In this document: in pieces, positions 18,772 to 26,711 of the stretch
Numbering within the stretch: position 1 is the stretch's first letter
Layout: every line of letters starts with the position of its first letter
Assembly: GCF_031585635.1 (NCBI RefSeq)
Contig: NZ_CP134195.1
Span: 3,906,001 to 3,970,000, forward strand
Reading direction: 5' to 3'
Source: Paraburkholderia sp. FT54
GTDB taxonomy: Bacteria > Pseudomonadota > Gammaproteobacteria > Burkholderiales > Burkholderiaceae
DNA: 64,000 nt
The notes under the pieces: generated by a model
Told to the model about the DNA's origin: nothing
Databases searched by the model: none
What the model saw: only the letters and a program-made list of their open reading frames with translations
Program-made: the position numbers and the translations under genes

Positions 18772-19857
18772 ATGACGCAACTGAACATCGCTCCGACGCC
18801 CGCCGATACGGCCGCGGCAAACAACAATGCCAACGCCGCAGCCGGCACGAAACAGGTCGCGCGCTGGCGCGTCGCCGACATCGTCGCCTTGTACGAACTG
18901 CCGTTCAACGACCTGATGTTCAAGGCACAGCAAACCCATCGCGAGCATTTCGATGCGAACACCGTGCAACTGTCCACGCTGCTGTCGATCAAGACCGGTG
19001 GCTGCGAAGAAGATTGCGCGTACTGTCCGCAGTCGGTGCATCACGACACGGGCCTGCAAGCCGACAAGCTGATGCCGGTAGACGAAGTGCTCGCCGCCGC
19101 CAAAGTCGCCAAGGAAAACGGCGCGACGCGTTTCTGCATGGGCGCCGCGTGGCGCAATCCGAAAGACCGTCACCTCGAACCGATCAAGGACATGATCCGC
19201 GGCGTCAAGGCCATGGGTCTCGAAACGTGCGTCACGCTCGGCATGCTCGAAACGCATCAGGCGCAAGGACTGCGCGAAGCAGGCCTCGACTACTACAACC
19301 ACAACCTCGACACGTCGCCGGAGTTCTACGGTCAGATCATTTCGACGCGCACGTATCAGGACCGCCTCGACACGCTCGAACGCGTGCGCGATGCGGGCAT
19401 CAACGTGTGCTGCGGCGGGATTGTCGGCCTGGGTGAATCGCGCCGCGAACGCGCCGGCCTGATCGCGCAGCTGGCGAACATGGAGCCGTATCCGGAATCG
19501 GTGCCCATCAACAATCTGGTACAAGTGGAAGGCACGCCGCTGACCGGCACCGAAGCGATCGACCCGTTCGAATTCGTGCGCACGATCGCGATTGCGCGCA
19601 TTACCATGCCGCGCGCGATGGTGCGTCTGTCAGCGGGCCGCGAGCAGATGGACGAAGCGTTACAGGCATTGTGCTTCCTCGCCGGCGCGAACTCGATTTT
19701 CTACGGCGATCAGTTGCTGACTACCAGCAACCCGCAAGCAGAAGCGGACCGCAAGCTGCTCGAACGTCTCGGCATTCGCGCTGAAGCCGCGCAACAGATG
19801 CCGCTCGATCAAAGCGGTTGCGAGCATGGCTGCGATAAACATGCAGCGCCGAACTGA
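18772..19857 (+). CDS. bioB: Biotin synthase
   Basis: BioB is the radical-SAM enzyme that inserts sulfur into dethiobiotin. The 361-residue protein has the radical-SAM cluster motif C78-x-x-x-C82-x-x-C85 ([10 protein letters not shown]), followed by Y-N-H-N-L-D-T and the [10 protein letters not shown] motif typical of BioB. ATG 18772 is chosen because GAGGA precedes it at suitable distance; an ATG at 18757 is in-frame but contains that site. The C-terminal tail (C-E-H-G-C-D-K-H) holds extra Cys/His residues. It is the last gene of the operon; its original terminator is now split by an IS element. Confidence 0.96.
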   Translation: MTQLNIAPTPADTAAANNNANAAAGTKQVARWRVADIVALYELPFNDLMFKAQQTHREHFDANTVQLSTLLSIKTGGCEEDCAYCPQSVHHDTGLQADKLMPVDEVLAAAKVAKENGATRFCMGAAWRNPKDRHLEPIKDMIRGVKAMGLETCVTLGMLETHQAQGLREAGLDYYNHNLDTSPEFYGQIISTRTYQDRLDTLERVRDAGINVCCGGIVGLGESRRERAGLIAQLANMEPYPESVPINNLVQVEGTPLTGTEAIDPFEFVRTIAIARITMPRAMVRLSAGREQMDEALQALCFLAGANSIFYGDQLLTTSNPQAEADRKLLERLGIRAEAAQQMPLDQSGCEHGCDKHAAPN

Positions 19858-19912
19858 GCGCACGCACCACGTGAGATAAAACACGCGCAATAAAAAAGGC
19901 TGCCTTGAACTG

Positions 19913-19956
19913 CACCCCAAAAGTTGGACACCGATCCAACCTTTTGGGGTGTTTTT
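19913..19956 (+). terminator. IS-borne hairpin with T-tract at the left end
   Basis: CACCCCAAAAGTTGGA (19913-19928) pairs with 19935-19951 with a single bulge, followed by five T residues. The right strand of the stem contains GGGGTG, the likely ribosome-binding site of orfA. A transcript entering from outside would fold this hairpin and either stop or hide the site, a protection known for some other IS elements. Confidence 0.6.
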
Positions 19957-19957
19957 C

Positions 19958-20485
19958 ATGACGAAGTACAGTGAGCAGTTAAAGCTGAAGCTGGTGAAGC
20001 AGTACGTGGCCGGTTCGGCTGGTGTCGAGGTACTTGCAAAGCGGTATGGAGTGAGTCGCTCGGTTTTACAGCTGTGGATTTCGGCCTACGAGCAACATGG
20101 ACAGGACGGACTGCGCAAGAAATTCAGTCACTATGACGCGCAGTTCAGGATGTCGGTACTCATGCACATGTGGCAGAAGGATTTGCCATACCGGCAGGTG
20201 GCTGCGGTGTTCGACATCCGCAGTCCGGGCTGCATAGCGCAATGGGAACGCCGGTATCATGAAGGCGGTATCGACGCACTGGCGCCTCGTCCACGATGGC
20301 GCCGCAAAACCATGACCCAGCCAGTTCCTGAAAAGCCGACCGAAGACAGTGCGCCAGATAAGCGCACGCGTGAGCAGTTGCTCAAGGAAAACGAGTACCT
20401 GCGCGCGGAGGTGGCCTATCTAAAAAAGCTCGATGCCCTGCTTCAGGCAAAGAAGCAGGGCGTGCAGAAGAAAAAGCGCAAATAG
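19958..20485 (+). CDS. IS3-family OrfA (helix-turn-helix protein)
   Basis: The 175-residue product starts with a helix-turn-helix (K-L-V-K-Q-Y...V-L-A-K-R-Y-G-V-S-R-S), has a second related HTH (residues about 60-100) and ends in a leucine-zipper-like coiled coil (E-Q-L-L-K-E-N-E-Y-L-R-A-E-V-A-Y-L-K-K) and a Lys-rich tail, as in IS150-group OrfA. ATG 19958 is preferred over the upstream GTG at 19949. The reading frame ends in TAG, overlapping the GTG of orfB. An AAAAAG run at 20471-20476 lies where a -1 shift would give the OrfAB transposase. Confidence 0.9.
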   Translation: MTKYSEQLKLKLVKQYVAGSAGVEVLAKRYGVSRSVLQLWISAYEQHGQDGLRKKFSHYDAQFRMSVLMHMWQKDLPYRQVAAVFDIRSPGCIAQWERRYHEGGIDALAPRPRWRRKTMTQPVPEKPTEDSAPDKRTREQLLKENEYLRAEVAYLKKLDALLQAKKQGVQKKKRK

Positions 20486-21321
20486 TGCAGGAGCTCCGGC
20501 AGCACCACCCGATGCCCGCTTTGCTGAAGGCAGCGGGTCTGGCGCGCAGCACGTTCTATTACCAGTTGAGCGTGCCGGATGCCGGTGAGCGGCACAAGGA
20601 CCTCAAAACCCGCATCAAGACTGTGTATGAACGCCACAAGGGCCGTTATGGCTACCGGCGCATCACGGCGGCGATCCGGCAGGCAGGCCCGAGCGTGAAC
20701 CACAAGACGGTGCAACGTCTGATGGGAGAACTGAAACTGAAATCGCTGGTGCGCGCGAAGAAATACCGCTCATGGCGCGGCGAAGTCGGCCGTATTGCGC
20801 CGAACCTGTTAAACCGCGAGTTCAGCGCACAGCAGCCCAATCAGAAGTGGGTGACGGACGTGACGGAGTTCAACGTGCTGGGTCAGAAGCTGTATCTCTC
20901 GCCGATCATGGATCTGTATAACGGCGAGATCGTGGCTTATCAGATGAACACCCGACCGGTCTTCGATCTGGTCAGCAGCATGCTAAAAAAAGCGCTGGCA
21001 AAGCTTGGTCCCCAGGAGACCCCGCTGCTGCATTCAGACCAGGGCTGGCAGTACCAGATGCCTGCTTACCGGAGGCTGCTGGATCAACACGGCCTGACGC
21101 AGAGCATGTCGCGCAAGGCAAACTGCTACGACAATGCGGCAATGGAAAGCTTCTTTGGCACGCTCAAGGCGGAGTTCTTCCGGCTGAGCAGGTTTGAAAG
21201 TATCGACGAGTTGAAGGCTGGCATCAGACAATACATTCACTACTACAACCACAAACGCATCAAGCTCAAACTGAACGGGCTGAGTCCTGTGATGTACAGA
21301 ACCCAGCCCGCTCAAACCTGA
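20485..21321 (+). CDS. IS3-family OrfB (DDE transposase catalytic part)
   Basis: The 278-residue frame contains the full DDE core of an IS3 transposase: V-T-D-V-T-E-F for the first aspartate, L-H-S-D-Q-G-W-Q-Y for the second, and M-E-S-F-F-G-T-L-K with the glutamate, plus the N-terminal HTH_21 segment (Y-G-Y-R-R-I-T). It is in the -1 frame relative to orfA and remains open upstream across the AAAAAG run, so the active enzyme is probably an OrfAB fusion made by frameshifting; the GTG at 20485 could also initiate OrfB alone. Confidence 0.92.
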   Translation: MQELRQHHPMPALLKAAGLARSTFYYQLSVPDAGERHKDLKTRIKTVYERHKGRYGYRRITAAIRQAGPSVNHKTVQRLMGELKLKSLVRAKKYRSWRGEVGRIAPNLLNREFSAQQPNQKWVTDVTEFNVLGQKLYLSPIMDLYNGEIVAYQMNTRPVFDLVSSMLKKALAKLGPQETPLLHSDQGWQYQMPAYRRLLDQHGLTQSMSRKANCYDNAAMESFFGTLKAEFFRLSRFESIDELKAGIRQYIHYYNHKRIKLKLNGLSPVMYRTQPAQT

Positions 21322-21401
21322 ACTCAAACTGTCCAACTTTGCGGGGTCAGTTCACCTCGTTGTTTGAGGCAGCCTTTTTACTTACTTGCGAAGCCGAAAA
21401 T

Positions 21402-22427
21402 TTACTTCTTATCCACGATGATCTGATCAAACGTCCCGCCGTCGGAGAAATGGGTTTGTTGCGCTTTCTGCCAGCTGCCGAACATCTCCTCGACAGTGAA
21501 CGTCTTGATCGGCTTGAACTCCGCCGCATGCTTCGCGAGCACGGTCTTGTCACGCGGACGCAGATGGTGCTGCGCGATGATTTCCTGCGCGGCCGGCGAC
21601 CACAGATAGTCGAGATACGCCTGCGCTTCCTTGCGCGTGCCGCGCTTGTCGACCACCTTGTCGACGATCGACACCGGCGGCGCAGCCAGCAAACTCACCG
21701 ACGGATACACGGCCTCGAAATTGCCCCCGCCCACGCCCGTGTCCATCAGCGCGACTTCGTTTTCGAACGTCACCAGCACGTCGCCGATACCGCGTTGCGT
21801 GAACGTGGTCGTCGCACCGCGGCCGCCCGTATCGAGCACCGGCACGTTCCTGAAGATCGCTTTTTCGAAGTCGAGCGCCTGCGCGTCGGTGCCGCCATGC
21901 TGCTTGCGATAACCCCATGCGGCCAGATAGGCGTAGCGCCCGTTGCCCGATGTCTTCGGATTGGCGATGACCACCTGCACGCCGGGCTTGGCGAGATCGT
22001 CCCAGTCCTTGATGTGCTTCGGATTGCCCTTGCGTACGAGAAACACCATTGTCGTGGTGTACGGCGCGCTGTCGTCCGGCAGACGCGTGCGCCAGTTGGC
22101 CGGCACCAGTTGACCTTTCTCGGCGAGCAGGTCGATGTCGTTCGGCTGGTTCATCGTCACCACGTCGGCCTGCAGGCCTTGCAGTACCGAGAGCGCCTGC
22201 GCGCTCGACGCGCCATGCGACTGGCGGATCGACACGGTCTCGCCGCTCTTCTGCTTGTACGCCGCGATGAAGCCGGCGTTGATGTCCTTGTACAGCTCGC
22301 GCGTCACGTCGTACGACACGTTCAGCAGCGACGCATCCGCGTGCGCCGTCGACACGCCCGCCAACGCGAGCGTGAATGCCGTCATGCCGGCTGCCAGCCA
22401 GCGCGAAGTCCCCGTCTTGCCTGCCAT
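21402..22427 (-). CDS. sbp: Sulfate ABC transporter substrate-binding protein
   Basis: This is the periplasmic sulfate-binding protein, 341 residues, with a signal peptide ending in S-T-A-H-A near residue 30. The mature part starts with L-L-N-V-S-Y-D-V-T-R-E-L-Y and includes the ligand-loop regions S-H-G-A-S-S-A-Q-A and N-P-K-T-S-G-N-G-R-Y typical of Sbp/CysP. No CysTWA permease genes follow: downstream lie the remains of the shared terminator and the IS. The gene therefore stands alone and must pair with a transporter elsewhere. Confidence 0.93.
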   Translation of the reverse strand: MAGKTGTSRWLAAGMTAFTLALAGVSTAHADASLLNVSYDVTRELYKDINAGFIAAYKQKSGETVSIRQSHGASSAQALSVLQGLQADVVTMNQPNDIDLLAEKGQLVPANWRTRLPDDSAPYTTTMVFLVRKGNPKHIKDWDDLAKPGVQVVIANPKTSGNGRYAYLAAWGYRKQHGGTDAQALDFEKAIFRNVPVLDTGGRGATTTFTQRGIGDVLVTFENEVALMDTGVGGGNFEAVYPSVSLLAAPPVSIVDKVVDKRGTRKEAQAYLDYLWSPAAQEIIAQHHLRPRDKTVLAKHAAEFKPIKTFTVEEMFGSWQKAQQTHFSDGGTFDQIIVDKK

Positions 22428-22560
22428 CTTGTCCCCGCCTATCGATGATGAAAACCAGTGGCCGCACGAACGTGCAGCGTGAAGCGGGATTCTAACGGAT
22501 CGCTTACTTGGCCAGTGGCCCGTTCGCGCGCCCGATGCGCGAACGCCGCGGCCCGATCTT

Positions 22561-23163
22561 TCACACGAACGCGTTCTGTACGGCCTCGAACGACTCGTCG
22601 CGAAAACGCAGCGGCGCCGCGCAGTGCACCAGCGTGTCGACGAAATATTTCGCGCGCGGCCACGGACCGAAACCGGCCGCGGTGTTGATATGCCCCGCGT
22701 CCCCGAGATTGACGAACGCGCTGCCGAAGCGCTGTGCGAGATCGCGCGAACCGGCGAGCGGCATCCACGGATCGGTTTCGCTGCCGATCAGAATCGACGG
22801 CACGCCGAGACGGCGCGCGTCGAACGGTCCGGCGAAGGCGAATTTCTGCGGACTCGCGGGCGCCACGAAGAGCACACCGATCACGTCGTTCGCATACGAC
22901 GCCTGCTGCAATGCATGCGCGGCCGCAAGGCAACCGAAGCTATGCGCGGCCAGCACGAACGGCCCGCGCTCGCGCGCGAGCAGATCGCGCAGCGATTTCG
23001 ACCACAGTGCGAGGTCCGGCGCGTCCCAATCGGCTTGCTCGACACGCAGCGAGCGCGCGAACTGCCGCTCCAGCCAGGTCTGCCAATGCGCGCCTTCGCT
23101 GCCGTGCAGACCGGGAACGGTGACGAGCCGCGGCGGCCATGTCGATTTGGTGCATGAAAGCAT
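22561..23163 (-). CDS. RBBP9/YdeN-family alpha/beta hydrolase
   Basis: A 200-residue small serine hydrolase. The N-terminal V-P-G-L-H-G-S-E-G-A-H-W-Q-T-W motif is the RBBP9/YdeN signature, the nucleophile is S75 in A-H-S-F-G-C, and D131 (E-T-D-P-W-M-P) and H158 (G-D-A-G-H-I-N) complete the triad. These proteins are small cytoplasmic hydrolases of mostly unknown substrate. A longer minus-strand frame exists but its upstream part only mirrors the ghrA gene. The C-terminus is close behind the sbp start on the same strand, so they might be cotranscribed. Confidence 0.85.
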   Translation of the reverse strand: MLSCTKSTWPPRLVTVPGLHGSEGAHWQTWLERQFARSLRVEQADWDAPDLALWSKSLRDLLARERGPFVLAAHSFGCLAAAHALQQASYANDVIGVLFVAPASPQKFAFAGPFDARRLGVPSILIGSETDPWMPLAGSRDLAQRFGSAFVNLGDAGHINTAAGFGPWPRAKYFVDTLVHCAAPLRFRDESFEAVQNAFV

Positions 23164-23389
23164 GTGTGTGCCTCGCTGCGAGAATCCAGGCAACGATTGT
23201 CCCGCCGCGCGCCGTGCGGGCGAACCAAGATTTTGTGCTTTGTTTATCGGACAAATGCGCGGACAAATGCAGGCCAGATAGGGACCGTGCGGCGGAAAGC
23301 TCGCGCTCGACCCGTACGCCCGTGCGCAAACGCGCGCGATTCGCGTCGAAAAAGTAGAATGAAGCCTACCCATAAAAGGAGGAGGCCTC

Positions 23390-23491
23390 ATGCCGCAAAC
23401 GACATCCGCCACGCCGCAGCCGTCGCGCCGGTCATGCCGTGGCTTTTCCGCCTCCACACCCAATTTCGCAGGCGCCTTCCGGACCGTATGA
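23390..23491 (+). CDS. 33-aa leader ORF coupled to ghrA
   Basis: A near-consensus Shine-Dalgarno sequence (AGGAGGAGG) sits 4-12 nt before an ATG that opens a 33-codon frame (MPQTTSATPQ...). Its stop TGA overlaps the ghrA start as ATGA (23488-23491), whereas ghrA itself has no good ribosome-binding site of its own. This suggests that ghrA is translated by coupling to this small ORF. The peptide is Ser/Thr/Arg-rich and resembles no family I know. It may be a leader peptide rather than a functional protein. Confidence 0.5.
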   Translation: MPQTTSATPQPSRRSCRGFSASTPNFAGAFRTV

Positions 23492-24429
23492 AAATCCTCT
23501 TCTACATGCCACAGGCCGACGCCGCCGCGTGGCTGCACGACTTCGCCCACGCGCTGCCGGAGGCCGATCTGCGTGAATGGCAGCCTGGCGACACCGCGCC
23601 GGCCGATTTCGCGATCGTGTGGCGTCCGCCGCGCGACATGCTGGCCGGCCGCGCCGATCTGCGCGCGATCTTCAATCTCGGCGCGGGCGTCGACGCGATC
23701 CTCGCGCTCGAACACGAGCAGCCCGGCACGTTGCCGCGCAACGCGCAGTTGATCCGTCTCGAAGATACCGGCATGGCGCCGCAAATGGCCGAGTATGTGA
23801 CTCACGCGGTGTTGCGCTATCTGCGCCGTTTCGACGAGTATCAAACGCTGCAAAGCGAGCGCCGCTGGGAAGTGCTCGAGCCGCATCGGCGCGACACCTT
23901 CACGGTCGGCGTGCTGGGACTCGGCGTGCTCGGCGCGCATGTCGCACAGGCGCTCGCGGCATTCGGCCTGCCCGTGCGCGGCTACAGCCGCAGTCCCCGG
24001 CAAATGGAGGGCATCACGACGTTCGCCGGCGAAGCGCAGTTCGACGCGTTTCTCGACGGCGTGAAAGTGCTGGTCAATCTGCTGCCGTATACACCGGATA
24101 CGCGCGACGTGCTGAACGCGCGCACGTTCGGCAAGCTCGCGCACGGCGCGTACCTGATCAACGTGGCACGCGGCGGGCATCTGGACGAACAGGATTTGCT
24201 CGATGCGCTCGCGAGCGGGCAACTTACCGCCGCCACGCTCGACGTGTTCCGCGAAGAACCGCTGCCGCCGGATCATCTGTTCTGGCAGGAGCCGCGCATC
24301 ACGATCACACCGCACGTGTCCGCGCTGACGTTGCGCGAAGAAAGCGTCGCCCAGGTCGCGCAGAAAATCACCGCGCTCATGCGCGGCGACACGGTCAGCG
24401 GTGTAGTGAATATCGAACGCGGATACTGA
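23488..24429 (+). CDS. ghrA: Glyoxylate/hydroxypyruvate reductase A
   Basis: A D-2-hydroxyacid dehydrogenase of 313 residues that reduces glyoxylate and hydroxypyruvate with NADPH. The Rossmann motif G-L-G-V-L-G is at 144-149, and the catalytic residues are R228 (V-A-R-G-G), E257 (F-R-E-E-P-L-P) and H276 (I-T-P-H-V-S-A-L). The I-F-N-L-G-A-G-V-D-A-I and L-E-D-T-G-M-A-P-Q-M segments are typical of the GhrA subgroup. The start is chosen from these conserved N-terminal residues. It begins inside the stop of a 33-aa leader ORF. Confidence 0.88.
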   Translation: MKILFYMPQADAAAWLHDFAHALPEADLREWQPGDTAPADFAIVWRPPRDMLAGRADLRAIFNLGAGVDAILALEHEQPGTLPRNAQLIRLEDTGMAPQMAEYVTHAVLRYLRRFDEYQTLQSERRWEVLEPHRRDTFTVGVLGLGVLGAHVAQALAAFGLPVRGYSRSPRQMEGITTFAGEAQFDAFLDGVKVLVNLLPYTPDTRDVLNARTFGKLAHGAYLINVARGGHLDEQDLLDALASGQLTAATLDVFREEPLPPDHLFWQEPRITITPHVSALTLREESVAQVAQKITALMRGDTVSGVVNIERGY

Positions 24430-24489
24430 ACCCATCGAATCCCATTGAAGGAGCGCCGCCACGCGCGGCGTCGACATAGGAGACACATC

Positions 24490-25416
24490 ATGGCCCTACC
24501 CCAGCAAGTGAAAATCGTCGAAGTCGGTCCCCGTGACGGACTGCAGAACGAAAAAGACTTCGTACCCACCGCGACCAAGATCGAGTTGATCAACCGTTTG
24601 TCGGCGGCGGGTTTCCGTAACGTCGAGGCCGCTTCGTTCGTATCGCCGAAATGGGTGCCGCAGATGGCCGACGGCGCCGACGTGATGGCCGGCATCGAAC
24701 GACGCCCGGGCACGATCTACTCGGTGCTGACGCCGAACCTGCGCGGCCTCGAAGGCGCGCTCGCCGCGCATGCCGACGAGATCGTGATTTTCGGCGCGGC
24801 CAGCGAAGCGTTTTCGCAGAAGAACATCAACTGCAGCATCGCGGAAAGCATCGATCGGTTCGTGCCGGTCGCGCAGGCGGCGAAGGAACACGGCGTGCGG
24901 ATTCGCGGCAGCGTGTCGTGCGCGCTGGGCTGTCCGTATCAGGGCGAAGTGCCGGTGGCGTCGGTGGTGGATGTGGTCAAGCGCTTCGCGGCGCTCGGCT
25001 GTGACGAGATCGATATCGCCGACACGATCGGCGTCGGCACGCCGAAGCGCACGCGTGAAGTGTTCGAGGCAGTCACTCAGGTATTTCCGCGCGAGCGTCT
25101 GTCCGGCCACTTCCACGACACCTATGGTCAGGCGCTCGCCAACATCTATGCAGCGTTGCAGGAAGGCATCGAGATTTATCACGCGTCGGTGGCGGGCCTT
25201 GGCGGCTGTCCGTATGCAAAGGGCGCGACCGGCAACATCGCCACCGAAGACGTGCTGTATCTGATGAACGGCCTCGGCATCGAGACCGGCATCGACCTCG
25301 CGCAAGTCGTGGCGATCGGCGATTTCATCTCGACGTCGATCGGCAAGCCGAATGTCTCGCGCGCCGGCAAAGCGCTGCTCGCCAAAGCGCGCAGCGAAGC
25401 GGCCAACTGCGTCTGA
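24490..25416 (+). CDS. mvaB: Hydroxymethylglutaryl-CoA lyase
   Basis: HMG-CoA lyase splits HMG-CoA into acetoacetate and acetyl-CoA, the last step of leucine degradation. The 308-residue protein starts with V-E-V-G-P-R-D-G-L-Q-N-E, the DRE-TIM metal and substrate motif, and has H-F-H-D-T-Y-G-Q and the catalytic cysteine loop G-G-C-P-Y-A-K-G-A-T-G-N. TAGGAGA lies just before the ATG. It heads a five-gene run in the same direction. Its product acetoacetate could be processed by the thiolase in the earlier cluster, but the two loci are 14 kb apart. Confidence 0.93.
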   Translation: MALPQQVKIVEVGPRDGLQNEKDFVPTATKIELINRLSAAGFRNVEAASFVSPKWVPQMADGADVMAGIERRPGTIYSVLTPNLRGLEGALAAHADEIVIFGAASEAFSQKNINCSIAESIDRFVPVAQAAKEHGVRIRGSVSCALGCPYQGEVPVASVVDVVKRFAALGCDEIDIADTIGVGTPKRTREVFEAVTQVFPRERLSGHFHDTYGQALANIYAALQEGIEIYHASVAGLGGCPYAKGATGNIATEDVLYLMNGLGIETGIDLAQVVAIGDFISTSIGKPNVSRAGKALLAKARSEAANCV

Positions 25417-25469
25417 CCTCGCTCGACGTGCGCGCTGAACACTCATGCAATCAATCAGGACCTGAAACG

Positions 25470-25991
25470 ATGACGGACCATGCTTCCCTCGAATCCGACG
25501 ATCTCACCGCGCTGCCCGACTCGGCACGCCGCGTCGCGCTGCTGTTGCGCGAACGCGGTCACGCGGGCCGGATCGTGATGCTGCCGGAAACCGGCAAGAC
25601 CTCGGCCGAAGCCGCGGCTGGCCTCGGCTGCTCGGTCGCGCAGATCGCCAAGTCGATTCTGTTTCGCCGCCGTGAAGACGACGTGCCGGTACTGGTGATC
25701 GCGAGCGGCGCGAATCGCGTCGACGAAAAGAAAGTCGCCGCGCAAGTGGGCGACATCGGCCGGGCGGACGCGAAGTTCGTCCGCGAAAAAACGGGCTATG
25801 CGATCGGCGGCGTCTGTCCGATCGGTCATGCCACCAGGCCGGTCACGCTGATCGACGCCGATCTGCTCGAACTCGACAGTCTGTGGGCCGCCGCGGGTCA
25901 TCCGCATGCAGTGTTCAATCTGACCGCGCAGGAACTGATCGCGCTCACGGGCGCGCCGGTGATCGACGTGGCGCTGCGCGAGACGGCGTGA
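25470..25991 (+). CDS. YbaK/EbsC-family aminoacyl-tRNA deacylase-like protein
   Basis: A 173-residue single-domain protein of the YbaK/ProX family. The segment [11 protein letters not shown] is the conserved core containing the family lysine, followed by [10 protein letters not shown] and the [12 protein letters not shown] loop. These proteins hydrolyse mischarged tRNAs (for example Cys- or Ala-tRNA) in trans; the particular tRNA is unknown. It lies 53 bp after mvaB and 4 bp before the DUF1289 gene, in the same apparent operon. Confidence 0.85.
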   Translation: MTDHASLESDDLTALPDSARRVALLLRERGHAGRIVMLPETGKTSAEAAAGLGCSVAQIAKSILFRRREDDVPVLVIASGANRVDEKKVAAQVGDIGRADAKFVREKTGYAIGGVCPIGHATRPVTLIDADLLELDSLWAAAGHPHAVFNLTAQELIALTGAPVIDVALRETA

Positions 25992-25995
25992 CGCG

Positions 25996-26229
25996 ATGAC
26001 GATGATGACAGCAGGCCTAGATAACGAAGACCACCACGCCGTGCCGTCGCCTTGCATCAACGTGTGCAGGATGGACGCGTCGACCGGCTGGTGCGAAGGA
26101 TGCCTGCGCACCATCGACGAAATCGCCGGCTGGTCGTTGTTCGACGACGACGCGAAGCGCGCGGTCTGGGACGCGATCGAGGCGCGCCACGCGGAGTTCG
26201 TCGCGAGCCAGGCGAAGGTGCGGCGATGA
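25996..26229 (+). CDS. DUF1289 family small cysteine-rich protein
   Basis: A 77-residue protein with the DUF1289 signature P-C-I-N-V-C-R-M-D...W-C-E-G-C-x-R-T-x-D-E-I, four cysteines that look like a metal or Fe-S site. The function of the family is not established. The stop codon overlaps the next ATG (ATGA), so it is translated together with the MaoC-like protein. Confidence 0.85.
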   Translation: MTMMTAGLDNEDHHAVPSPCINVCRMDASTGWCEGCLRTIDEIAGWSLFDDDAKRAVWDAIEARHAEFVASQAKVRR

Positions 26230-26711
26230 ACGCCGCGCCGCGCATCGTCACGGTTGGCGAAACGTTCAGTTCGACGCTGGAGCTATCGGCGGAATCGGTG
26301 AAATCGTTCGCCTCGCTCGTCAACGACCACAACCCGCTGCATCACGACGAAGCGTATGCCGCGCAAAGCCGCTTCGGCGGCCTGATTGCATCCGGCACGC
26401 AACCGACTGCGCATTTCATGGCGCTGCTGGCGACGCATTATTCGACCTACGCGCAACCGCTCGGTCTGGAGTTCGATATCAAGCTGAAGAAAGCCGTGCA
26501 TGCGAACGACACGCTCACGATCACCTGGCGCGTGAAGCATGCTTACTGGAAGCCAAGCCTGAATGGCGATCTGACGCATCTTGAAGGCACGGTTGTGAAT
26601 CAGCGTGGCGAGACCATGTTGATCGGTTCGTCGACGATTCTCGTGATGCCGAAACCGGAAGCGCCTGCAAGCGTCGACGCAAACACTAACGCTGCGCCCA
26701 ACTCTCCATGA
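26226..26711 (+). CDS. MaoC-like (R)-hydratase
   Basis: A 161-residue single hot-dog domain. The hydratase motif is present with D34 and H39 in N-D-H-N-P-L-H-H, followed by F-G-G-L-I-A-S-G-T. These are the residues used by (R)-specific enoyl-CoA hydratases. Both ends overlap neighbours as ATGA, with DUF1289 upstream and the MBL-fold gene downstream. Substrate unknown; the mvaB context suggests acyl-CoA metabolism. Confidence 0.85.
   Translation: MNAAPRIVTVGETFSSTLELSAESVKSFASLVNDHNPLHHDEAYAAQSRFGGLIASGTQPTAHFMALLATHYSTYAQPLGLEFDIKLKKAVHANDTLTITWRVKHAYWKPSLNGDLTHLEGTVVNQRGETMLIGSSTILVMPKPEAPASVDANTNAAPNSP

Larger units (their letters stand above)
19906..21354 (+). mobile_element. IS3-family insertion sequence, IS150-like, intact
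   Basis: The element is 1449 bp. Its ends are imperfect inverted repeats: TGAACTGCACCCC...AAGTTGGACA on the left and, reverse-complemented, TGAACTGACCCC...AAGTTGGACA on the right. A 3-bp direct repeat CCT (19903-19905 and 21355-21357) flanks it, fitting the short target duplications of this group. It carries two partly overlapping frames, orfA and orfB, both apparently intact, so the element may be active. Insertion fell in the loop of the bioB/sbp terminator. Confidence 0.93.
19893..21379. terminator. Bidirectional terminator split by the IS insertion
   Basis: The left half AAAAAGGCTGCCT (19893-19905) and the right half AGGCAGCCTTTTT (21367-21379) are perfect reverse complements. Removing the IS and one copy of its CCT target duplication rejoins them around the 9-nt loop CGTTGTTTG, giving an A/T-flanked 13-bp stem that would have terminated both bioB and the converging sbp gene. 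The two halves are now about 1.46 kb apart. Confidence 0.85.

Noticed and set aside
23170..24486. Minus-strand upstream extension of the RBBP9-like frame
   Set aside because: It is antisense to ghrA; the hydrolase family N-terminus starts at 23163.
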